Origin: DATKEG01 sp035544515
GTDB lineage: Bacteria > Acidobacteriota > Vicinamibacteria > Fen-336
Assembly (NCBI GenBank): GCA_035544515.1
Contig: DATKEG010000204.1
Coordinates: forward strand, 1-5,899
Direction: 5' to 3'
Length of the DNA stretch: 5,899 bases
Notes under the pieces: model-generated
Told to the model about the DNA's origin: nothing
What the model saw: only the letters and a program-made list of their open reading frames with translations
Database searches by the model: none
Shown: piece after piece, positions 1 to 5,354 of the stretch
How the letters are laid out: the number at the start of each line of letters is the position of its first letter
Numbering within the stretch: position 1 is the first letter of the stretch
Made by a program: the position numbers and the translations under genes

Positions 1-1040
1 CCGTGGACGGAGCCTCGCGCGGCGGCGGCGCCGCCGCCGAGGACGAGCCGCTCCGCTTCCCCCGCGTCCACGCCCGGCAAACGGGTGGCCACGTCGAGCG
101 AGAGGTCCAGGTTGAGGTAGAGCCGGCGGTGATGGAGGACCAGGAAGGGCGGAGCGTCGCGCGCGCGAACACCGGCGGCGTCGGCGACCGCCCGGAAGCC
201 CTGCTCGAGGAAGTACCCGATGGTGCTCCAGGTCAGGGGTGTGACGGCGCCGGGCAGGACCTCGCCCACGTTGGCGCGCGTGAGCCGGCGGATGCGCGGG
301 TCGGGCGGCTCCTCCGCGGCCACGGTGATCGGCCGCGATTGCAGCAGCACCGGACCCTCGTCGGCCAGGGCCCACTCCACGTCCTGTGCCCCACCGAGCA
401 GCCGCTCGGCGGCGAGGGCCAGCGCGACCACCGCCTGCAGCGTCGGCGGGTCGATGGCGGCGGCCCCGTCGCTCCGGTCCAGGAGCCGGCCCGTGGCCCG
501 CTCCAGCCGGTATCGCTCGGGCGTGACGCGTCCTCCGACCAGGTCGTCGCCGCGCCCGGCGTGCGCCTCCACGAGCAGGCCGAGGGGATCGCGCGGGTCG
601 CGCGTGAAGACGACGCCGGCCACGCGCGCCGGGACGAAGCGCTGCACGAGCACGGCCAGCGGCGCCCCCCCGTCCTCTCCCATCGCCTGCGCGTAGGCGG
701 CGCCTTTCGCCACCGAGCGCAGGCAGGCGCGGGCCGCCTCCACCACCGCCTCTTCGCCCTCGACGTCGAGCACGGTGGTGAACTGGCCCGCGAAGCTGGC
801 CTGCGCGCCGTCTTCCACCACGGACGACGAGCGCACGGCCACCGCCCCGCCCAGCTCGTGATAGGCGGAAGCGAGCTCGGCGCGCCAGCTCGGGTCGTCG
901 GGCGCGGCCCCCGCGGCCAGCACGAACCCGTCGGGCACCGGCAGGCCGGCGCGGCGCAGCCGCGCCAGGACGAACGCCTTGCCGCCCGCGCGGTCGCGGT
1001 CCCGGTCGTCCAGGGTGTGCAGCCAGGCGACGCGGGACAC
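1..1040 (-). CDS. PEP/pyruvate-binding (ATP-grasp) enzyme, N-terminal part, runs off the left edge
   Basis: This is the first 346 residues of a phosphotransferase of the PEP synthase / pyruvate phosphate dikinase / rifampicin phosphotransferase superfamily (PPDK_N, PF01326). The domain binds ATP and phosphorylates a histidine on a swivelling domain that would lie beyond the window. Visible motifs are AGGKAF (18-23), AGLPVPDGF (31-39), VRSSS (69-73) with ED at 76-77, SFAGQ (82-86), VQRFVPA (132-138), GVVFTRDP (142-149), QDVEWAL (219-225) and QSRPIT (234-239). The following segment, NVGEVLPGAVTPLTWS (257-272), is more typical of Rph-like and stand-alone PEP-utilising proteins than of classical PpsA, so the acceptor substrate cannot be named. 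The stretch between the PVPDGF and VRSS motifs is short (about 29 residues), which makes the domain compact. The start is GTG, because a TAG lies in frame 9 nt upstream; no convincing ribosome site is seen. It follows the small lipoprotein gene by 47 bp and is probably in the same transcript. Confidence 0.9.
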   Translation of the reverse strand, partial: MSRVAWLHTLDDRDRDRAGGKAFVLARLRRAGLPVPDGFVLAAGAAPDDPSWRAELASAYHELGGAVAVRSSSVVEDGAQASFAGQFTTVLDVEGEEAVVEAARACLRSVAKGAAYAQAMGEDGGAPLAVLVQRFVPARVAGVVFTRDPRDPLGLLVEAHAGRGDDLVGGRVTPERYRLERATGRLLDRSDGAAAIDPPTLQAVVALALAAERLLGGAQDVEWALADEGPVLLQSRPITVAAEEPPDPRIRRLTRANVGEVLPGAVTPLTWSTIGYFLEQGFRAVADAAGVRARDAPPFLVLHHRRLYLNLDLSLDVATRLPGVDAGEAERLVLGGGAAAARGSVH

Positions 1041-1087
1041 GGCGGGCTACGAACGCCCCGTCTCAGACCGCACGGTGCACACGGGCA

Positions 1088-1591
1088 CTAACGGGTGGCG
1101 GGGGCGGGGCTGGCCGGACTGGCCGGGCCCACGATCCGGAAGGGCTTGGAGCCCACGGGCGCCCCTCCGAGCGAGACCTCGAGGCGATGCTCGCCGACGG
1201 GCCAGCCCGACGTGTCGCGGGCCTTGAAGTTGATCACGCGCGCGCCCGCGGGGACCATCATCTCCTCTTCGCCGTGGTCCTCGCCGGCCGGCCCTCGCCA
1301 GGCCAGGCGCACCTCTGTCCCCGCCGAGATGGCCTGCGCGTCGAGCGAGACGAAGAGCGGCTCGCCCGGGGCGAACGTGTCCACGGCCGCGGCCACGCTG
1401 CCGTCGGGACCGACGCTCTTTCCGATCGTGATCGAGCGCAGCACCACCTGACGCACGTCGTCCGCCGGCGCGGCGGCGTCCGCGTCCGGGGAGGGGGCAG
1501 GCGTGGGGGAAGGGGCGGGGGCTTCGCGCCCGCAGGCGCTGCCGAGAGCCAGCAGGATCAGCGTCAGACGGCCGGACCAGGTTCGCATCAT
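1088..1591 (-). CDS. Small exported, probably lipid-anchored protein with an Ig-like C-terminal domain
   Basis: The product has 167 residues and I do not recognise a named family. It begins with a short basic start and a hydrophobic segment (about 9-17, LTLILLALG) that ends in GSAC with Cys20, like a lipoprotein signal. The leucine is at -4 rather than the usual -3, so lipid attachment is likely but not certain. Residues about 23-45 are a Pro/Ala/Ser/Asp-rich linker, typical of a flexible tether. Residues about 47-156 look like an all-beta, Ig-like domain. They contain alternating hydrophobics, DTFAPGEPLFVSLDA (71-85), a Trp at 98 inside VRLAWRGPAG, and a closing GWPVGEHRLEV strand followed by FRIV. 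Such domains often sit in outer envelope proteins, but no catalytic residues stand out. The start is firm: AAGGAGGAGG lies just upstream of a double ATG. Its 37 bp distance from the acyltransferase gene suggests cotranscription. Confidence 0.8.
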   Translation of the reverse strand: MMRTWSGRLTLILLALGSACGREAPAPSPTPAPSPDADAAAPADDVRQVVLRSITIGKSVGPDGSVAAAVDTFAPGEPLFVSLDAQAISAGTEVRLAWRGPAGEDHGEEEMMVPAGARVINFKARDTSGWPVGEHRLEVSLGGAPVGSKPFRIVGPASPASPAPATR

Positions 1592-1595
1592 GCAG

Positions 1596-1605
1596 CCTCC
1601 TCCTT
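1596..1605 (-). promoter_or_regulatory. Strong Shine-Dalgarno for the small lipoprotein-like gene
   Basis: Reading the minus strand, AAGGAGGAGG precedes the ATG at 1591. Its AGGAGG core (1604-1599) is 7 nt from that ATG and 10 nt from the adjacent second ATG at 1588. It is by far the best ribosome-binding site in the window, and it fixes the start of this gene. The other genes here have weak sites or none, so this product may be made at a higher level than its neighbours. Confidence 0.8.
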
Positions 1606-1638
1606 CGAACCGACCACCTGCTTCGAACCTACCACGGA
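1603..1638. repeat. Imperfect 18-bp tandem duplication at an intergenic junction
   Basis: Two adjacent 18-bp units, 1603-1620 and 1621-1638, match at 14 of 18 positions. They share CTTCGAACC followed after one variable base by ACCAC. Each copy carries the palindrome TTCGAA. The second unit covers the TAG stop of the acyltransferase gene, and the first overlaps the Shine-Dalgarno of the next gene. The simplest reading is a slippage duplication that added spacing between the two genes. Paired TTCGAA sites with an 18-bp period could also be a binding site for a regulator, but nothing else supports that. Confidence 0.6.
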
Positions 1639-2798
1639 CGTGTGAAGAACTCCCAGAGGAGGGCCGTGCCCAGGAATATCAGGGTCGAGGTGGCCGCATG
1701 GGGGGCTCCCGCCTTGAGGCGGTGCCAGGCCCAGGCGGCCAGGAGGAGGACCGGCACCATCGAGAGGAGCACGGCGAAGGTGCTCGCAAAGCCGAGCCGT
1801 CCGTGCCAGCCCCCGAGCGGGGGGGCGCCGAGCACTCCGCCGAAGAGGATGAAGAGGTGCAGCACGTACACGAGCAGCGTCTCGTGGCCGAGCAGGGCCA
1901 GCGCACGCATGCCCGGGACCTCGCGGAGCGCCACCGCCTCGACCAGCCGCAGCAGCAGCAGCAGGCCGCCCATCCGGATGAGCGCATAGCCCGGCGAGAC
2001 GCCCCAGAAGCCGACCGTTCCCTTCAGGGCCAGCGCGACCAGGATCCCGACCGCGATCAGCCCCAGGCCGCCCAGGACGGCCCGGCGGTGGCGGCGCTCC
2101 GGGTGCTGGCGACCCAGCGCGGCGCCGGCCACCGTCCCCGCGAGCACGAAGGCGGCGAAGGGGAAGACGGGGAACTGTGAGGGCGCGACCGCCCGGTCGA
2201 AGTAGGCGCCGAGGGCCAGCGGCAGGGCGGCGGACACCTCCGCCGCCCACACGAACGGGCCCGCCGCCAGCACGAGCAGCGCGGTCGCCGCCGCGGCCGC
2301 GATCCAGCGCGGGCCGGCGAGCCACTGCAGGCCGAGGACGAACAGCTGGGAGACCGCGATCACGTGGAGGGCGTCGGCGGCGAACAGCGCCGCCTTCTCC
2401 GCGGGGGTGGCCTCCAGCATCGTCTTCCAGAACGACAGGTACGGCAGGTGCAGCATGTACCCCACGCCCAGCACGAAGAGCAGGCGCCGGGCGCGGCGCA
2501 CCGTCGCCCTCACGGAGAGCGGCGAGCGCGGGAACCCGGCCACGAAGCCCGAGGCGAAGAGGAAGCCCGGAGCGGTGGATCCGTGGAAGAGGAGCTGGAA
2601 CTCGTAGGCGGGTGTCTGCCGCAGGAGCGGCTGGAGCAGGGAGTTGAACACGTGGCCCTGCACCATGACCAGCGCCATCAGGCCGCGGAAGGCGTCGATG
2701 TAGAGCTCGCGGCGGTGCCGCGGCCGCTTCCGCCGCTCGACGCCGTCCCAGGCGGGCGCGGCGGGGCCGGGACCGTCCACACGAAGGGAGGTGGCCAT
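1629..2798 (-). CDS. Multi-pass membrane acyltransferase, HGSNAT/DUF1624-like
   Basis: A 389-residue integral membrane protein with about ten hydrophobic segments and an Arg-rich cytoplasmic N-terminus (ERRKRPRHRR, 21-30). The first membrane segment carries R-x-x-x-IDAFRGLMALVMVQGHV (34-50), with D35, R38, G39 and H49. This is the D-x-x-RG...H signature shared by the heparan-alpha-glucosaminide N-acetyltransferase group (DUF1624, PF07786) and acyltransferase family 3 (PF01757). HGSTAPGFLFASGF (72-85) and the later DALHVIAVSQ segment also fit these families. Members move an acyl group from a cytoplasmic donor across the membrane onto sugars or other envelope molecules. The acceptor cannot be deduced here. 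The start ATG is 31 bp after the selenoprotein stop, with no clear ribosome site, so translation may be coupled. It stands two genes downstream of the mannosyltransferase, which suggests modification of a surface glycan, but this is inference. OpgC-like function is an alternative. Confidence 0.75.
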   Translation of the reverse strand: MATSLRVDGPGPAAPAWDGVERRKRPRHRRELYIDAFRGLMALVMVQGHVFNSLLQPLLRQTPAYEFQLLFHGSTAPGFLFASGFVAGFPRSPLSVRATVRRARRLLFVLGVGYMLHLPYLSFWKTMLEATPAEKAALFAADALHVIAVSQLFVLGLQWLAGPRWIAAAAATALLVLAAGPFVWAAEVSAALPLALGAYFDRAVAPSQFPVFPFAAFVLAGTVAGAALGRQHPERRHRRAVLGGLGLIAVGILVALALKGTVGFWGVSPGYALIRMGGLLLLLRLVEAVALREVPGMRALALLGHETLLVYVLHLFILFGGVLGAPPLGGWHGRLGFASTFAVLLSMVPVLLLAAWAWHRLKAGAPHAATSTLIFLGTALLWEFFTRPW

Positions 2799-2829
2799 CA
2801 GCGCGGGCGGTGAGAGCCCGGCGGGCGCG

Positions 2830-3492
2830 TCAAGGGGCGACGATGCCGCCCTTAGCGGCCAGTTGAACGTGCTCCAGGAGCATCGACTCCGGCCCCGCGC
2901 CCACGAACTCGCGCGCGTCCCCCACCACCGTCTTGGGCACCGACGACACGCGGTAGCGCTGGGCGAGGTCCGGGAAGCTCGTCACCTCGACGCCGTCGGC
3001 GGTGATCTTGTCGCTCTCGAGCGCGAAGCGATAGGCCAGGCGGACCGCCCGGGGGCAATACGGTCACGTGGGTGTCGAGAAGACCTGGAGGTGGACCGGG
3101 CTGGTCAGCGCGGCCAGGGCCGAGCGCGTGGGCTCGCTCAGCCCGCTCTCGCCGCTCGAGACGTCGAGGATGGCGTCCACGAGCGTGCCGAACTCGTAAC
3201 CGGCGGGCGCGCCGTAGAAGCGTACGCCGTAGTCCTTGTCCGCGCCCAGCACGGCCACGGCCGGCGTGCGCGCGATGCCCAGCTCACCCACCTTCTCGAC
3301 GTCCAGGACGAAGTTGTAGGACTCGACACCGAGCTTCCCGTCCAGCGCGCCCAGCTCCTCGACCAGGCGGCGCACCTGCTCGGACTCGGGGTCGGCCAGG
3401 GCCTGGGAGAAGACGGCCAGGCGCACGGGGTGGACCAGCCGCGTGAACTCCTCCTTGAGCTGCGCGGCCACGGCGTCGGTGATCAGGGCCAT
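2830..3492 (-). CDS. Selenocysteine-containing protein disulfide oxidoreductase (two thioredoxin folds, UPYC active site)
   Basis: The product has 220 residues when the in-frame UGA (codon 143) is read as selenocysteine. It matches the archaeal-type PDO / glutaredoxin-like family, in which two thioredoxin folds are joined in tandem and catalyse thiol-disulfide exchange in the cytoplasm. Fold 1 (about 20-115) has LAVFSQ (25-30), ESYNFVLDVEKVGELGI, a conserved TP at 76-77 and DYGVRFYGAPAGYEF. Its usual CxxC is replaced by D34-P-E-S37. Fold 2 (about 130-215) has VHLQVFSTPT, then U143-P-Y-C146-PRAVRLAYRFALES, FPDLAQRYRVSSVP (cis-Pro186) and EFVGAGPE. The frame continues without any further stop for 77 codons after the UGA, and 71 of these end in G or C, so the downstream half is under coding constraint. 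The gene lies 27 bp after the mannosyltransferase and 31 bp before the acyltransferase. A TGC-to-TGA mutation or sequencing error is the alternative; the exact Cys position and the hairpin argue against it. Confidence 0.85.
3036..3052 (-). promoter_or_regulatory. Candidate bacterial SECIS hairpin in the selenoprotein mRNA
   Basis: Reading the minus strand, CCGGGCG (3052-3046) pairs with CGCCUGG (3042-3036). This gives seven consecutive pairs, six Watson-Crick and one G-U, closed over a three-base loop G-U-C (3045-3043). The loop begins 18 nt after the UGA. This agrees with what is known of bacterial SECIS elements: a short stem-loop inside the coding region just after the UGA, with a G at the start of a small apical loop that SelB recognises. 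The E. coli fdhF element also presents a GGUC segment at the loop. The hairpin lies inside codons that are themselves conserved in the family, so part of the pairing could be chance in such GC-rich sequence. No bulged U is evident. Confidence 0.65.
3064..3066 (-). other. Recoded UGA, selenocysteine codon 143
   Basis: TGA in the frame of the PDO gene, preceded by codons for S-T-P-T and followed by codons for P-Y-C-P. In the family this position is the first, attacking cysteine of CPYC. Sec for Cys at the attacking position of a thioredoxin-fold active site is the classical pattern in bacterial thiol-oxidoreductase selenoproteins. The true terminator of the gene, at 2832-2830, is also TGA and lies where the family normally ends. 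Confidence 0.85.
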
Positions 3493-3500
3493 TTGCGACG

Positions 3501-3506
3501 AGTATA
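3501..3506 (-). promoter_or_regulatory. Putative -10 hexamer (TATACT) before the selenoprotein gene
   Basis: TATACT stands on the minus strand in the 27-bp gap between the mannosyltransferase stop and the PDO start, with 8 nt between it and the ATG at 3492. A transcript starting at the usual distance from a -10 box would begin almost at the ATG. There is no Shine-Dalgarno in the gap and no recognisable -35 about 17 nt further up. An AT-rich hexamer is unusual in this GC-rich sequence, but this is motif evidence only. Confidence 0.35.
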
Positions 3507-3519
3507 ACGTCGCCGGCTC

Positions 3520-4788
3520 CTACACCCACTTGGGGAACCAGGTCCACGGCCGGACGCCGCCGCCGAGGTTCCGGTAGTACCAGTCCTGCGGGACTGGCAA
3601 CGCGGCCAGGAAGGGATAGAAGAAGAGGAAGAGCGCGATGGACACCCCCACGTAGGCCCGCGCCGTCCATTTCCAGCGCGTGTCCCAGTGGCGGTCCAGC
3701 AGCAGGCCCAGGCTCAGGCACGCGTAGGGGAGCGCCTCGAACAGGTAGTGGTTGTAGTTGAGCGTCCGTGGCGCGAGTCCCCAGGGCAGATAGAGGGCGA
3801 AGAAGCCCGCGCCGCTGAAGGTCAGCTGGAAGTCCCGCGCGCGCGCGCCCGAGACCAGCGCCCAGAGGCTCACCGGCACCGACCCCCACCACAGGGCCGG
3901 GTTGCCGATGGCCACGATCCCGTGGATCGTTTCTTCCGCCTGCTGGAAGTAGTACCAGGTGGGCCGGTAGAGCCACGGCCAGGTCCACCACGCGCTGAAG
4001 TAGGGATGCTCGGCCACCAGGTTCGCGTGGTAGTTCCAGACCTCGACCTGCAGGTCCCACAGCTCGCCCCAGCTCTCCCAGGCGGGCAGCCCGGGACGGA
4101 GGTACACGAGCGGCAGGTAGCTCCCGGCGTAGAGGGCGGCGGGCAGGACGGCGAAGGCGGCCGCGGCCAGGGCCAGCTCGCGCGGACGGAGCATCCGGCG
4201 GCCGCGCAGGGCGAGCAGAACGAGACCGAGGAAGCCGGCCGCCCACAGGCTCGTCCAGCGCGTGGAGACGGCCAGGCCCAGGGTGAGGCCCGCGGCCAGC
4301 ATGTCCGGGGCGGCCAGGCGCTCCGGGCGCGCGGCCCGCACCACGAGCAGGGCGGACAGCACCTGGAAGAGGACCGCGAAGATGTTGGTCATGGCGATGC
4401 GGCTCTGCACCAGGTACACGCCGTCGCAGAGCAGCAGCACGGAGGCGAGCAGGGCGGCCCGCTCGCGCCGGAGCACCTGCCGGCCGAGAAGGAAGAAGAC
4501 GGGAGCCAGCGCGATGCCCGCCAGCGCCACCATGATCCGCCAGGACCAGGCGTCGTACCCGAAGGCCCACACCCCGACGGCGATCAGCAGCTTCGCCGTC
4601 GGCGGATGCACCCACTCCGTCGGCTCGGCGCCCTGCAGGTACTGGAGCGCCGTCTTCGCGTGGTAGACCTCGTCGAACACCTCCTCGGGCGGGAAGCCCA
4701 GCCGCGGGAGGCGGAACGCCGCGGCCACCGCGGCCAGGAGGAGCACGAGCGCGAGGTCCCGGCGCCGGCCGGAGGGAAGGAGCGCCAT
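3520..4788 (-). CDS. GT39 family protein/glycan mannosyltransferase (PMT-like), membrane enzyme
   Basis: A complete 422-residue member of the dolichyl-phosphate-mannose protein mannosyltransferase family (PMT, GT39). These enzymes take a sugar from a polyprenyl-phosphate donor and attach it to a Ser/Thr or glycan acceptor on the outer face of the membrane. After the first membrane segment (about 12-25) comes the loop FDEVYHAKTALQYL (38-51), with the family's acidic pair D39-E40, then HPPTAK (61-66). About ten membrane segments follow. The C-terminal four-helix domain (PMT_4TMC type) shows WWTWPWLYRPTWYY (267-280), GNPALWW (295-301) and NYNHYLFEALPY (344-355). The length is a little below the usual 450-520. 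The chosen ATG puts a basic RRR patch directly before the first helix; the open frame extends further upstream but only over the neighbouring gene. It lies 50 bp after the small exported-protein gene. A bacterial polyprenyl-phosphate sugar donor is likely, but the transferred sugar could differ from mannose. Confidence 0.88.
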   Translation of the reverse strand: MALLPSGRRRDLALVLLLAAVAAAFRLPRLGFPPEEVFDEVYHAKTALQYLQGAEPTEWVHPPTAKLLIAVGVWAFGYDAWSWRIMVALAGIALAPVFFLLGRQVLRRERAALLASVLLLCDGVYLVQSRIAMTNIFAVLFQVLSALLVVRAARPERLAAPDMLAAGLTLGLAVSTRWTSLWAAGFLGLVLLALRGRRMLRPRELALAAAAFAVLPAALYAGSYLPLVYLRPGLPAWESWGELWDLQVEVWNYHANLVAEHPYFSAWWTWPWLYRPTWYYFQQAEETIHGIVAIGNPALWWGSVPVSLWALVSGARARDFQLTFSGAGFFALYLPWGLAPRTLNYNHYLFEALPYACLSLGLLLDRHWDTRWKWTARAYVGVSIALFLFFYPFLAALPVPQDWYYRNLGGGVRPWTWFPKWV

Positions 4789-4797
4789 CCGCCGCCG

Positions 4798-4803
4798 ATT
4801 ATA
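4798..4803 (-). promoter_or_regulatory. Putative -10 hexamer (TATAAT) before the mannosyltransferase gene
   Basis: A perfect consensus TATAAT lies on the minus strand inside a GC-rich 50-bp gap, 9 nt (CGGCGGCGG) before the ATG at 4788. No Shine-Dalgarno is seen between it and the start, and no TTGACA-like -35 lies upstream. The spacing would give a leaderless or nearly leaderless mRNA. It also supports the ATG at 4788 over upstream in-frame starts. Confidence 0.45.
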
Positions 4804-4838
4804 GGGGCGGGGGCGGGCTGCGCTGGGACGCCTGCCGA

Positions 4839-5354
4839 CTACTTGAAGGCGTCGACCGTGTGGCTGCCGACCCGCCGCGGGACGTCGACGTCCAGGAACT
4901 TCGTCCAGGGCGACGACCCGACGCGCACGAACACCTCGGCGGTGACGTCCTTCCACTCGGGGTGCTCGAACATCGCCTCGGGCGCGCCCCGGTACGTGTA
5001 CCGGCCCTCGCCGTCGGGCTTGAGCACCACGAGCACGTCCTGTCCGGCCGGAAGGGCGTTGCCGTCGGGCAGCGGGGAGGCCTGCGACCAGGCCGAGCTC
5101 CAGGCCGGGGCCTCACCCTTGCGCCGCAACGTCGCCATGGCCTGGATCGAGCGCGACGTCGCGGCCTTGTTCGCGAGCTGGAAGCGAACGACGGGCGCGA
5201 GGAACTGCGTCTCGCCCACGGCGCGATCGACGGCCCAGTAGGTCTCCACGTCGCGCAACTCGATCTCGGCCCTGGGGTCCGGCCCGCGGCAGGACCCGCC
5301 GAGCAGGGCCAGGGGGAGGGCGAGGGCGGCCTTCTTCGAGGCTCGAGGCATCAC
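4839..5354 (-). CDS. Small exported or lipid-anchored protein of unknown function
   Basis: The product has 171 residues from the GTG, or 170 from the ATG at 5351 that directly follows. I do not recognise a named family. A basic start (PRASKK) and a hydrophobic run (ALALPLALLGG) end in GGSC, so signal-peptide export with Cys as lipid anchor is likely; the leucine is at -4 rather than -3, as in the other small lipoprotein of this window. The mature part starts with EIELRDVETYWAVDRAVGET and then FLAPVVRFQLANKAA. This resembles the beta-sandwich domains that describe extracytoplasmic 'conserved, related to other components' proteins, and it ends in a Lys-Phe-Leu-Asp-Val strand and a polar tail. 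There are no visible catalytic motifs. The start overlaps the histidine kinase stop (GTGATG contains its TGA), so the two are translationally coupled. The gene could encode an envelope sensor or accessory protein of that kinase, which is inference. Confidence 0.78.
   Translation of the reverse strand: MMPRASKKAALALPLALLGGSCRGPDPRAEIELRDVETYWAVDRAVGETQFLAPVVRFQLANKAATSRSIQAMATLRRKGEAPAWSSAWSQASPLPDGNALPAGQDVLVVLKPDGEGRYTYRGAPEAMFEHPEWKDVTAEVFVRVGSSPWTKFLDVDVPRRVGSHTVDAFK

Noticed and set aside
20..39. A perfect 20-bp palindrome of GGC/GCC units
   Set aside because: It encodes a Gly-Gly-Gly-Ala-Ala-Ala stretch within the PEP-binding gene and is explained by GC-rich codon repetition; no T-run or other sign of a terminator.
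1041..1087. Possible terminator between the small lipoprotein and the PEP-binding gene
   Set aside because: Only short, weak inverted repeats (around GTGCAC and GTCTGAGAC) and no T-run; too little to call.
2830..3066. The PDO gene as a pseudogene or two separate genes split at the TGA
   Set aside because: The frame is unbroken, the lost residue is precisely the active-site Cys, the 77 codons after it keep strong G/C third positions and family motifs, and a hairpin follows. There is no fitting start codon or ribosome site for an independent second gene.
3688..5241. A 517-codon plus-strand open frame, and other long plus-strand frames
   Set aside because: They lie opposite clear minus-strand genes, have low-complexity Gln/Arg/Gly/Glu-rich translations and no recognisable domains. 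They are shadows produced by high GC content.
2830..5353. Genome-wide reassignment of UGA to another amino acid
   Set aside because: The kinase and the PDO both end naturally at TGA, the former overlapping the next start. Tryptophan and glycine are encoded by normal codons throughout. One internal TGA at a Cys position fits Sec better.
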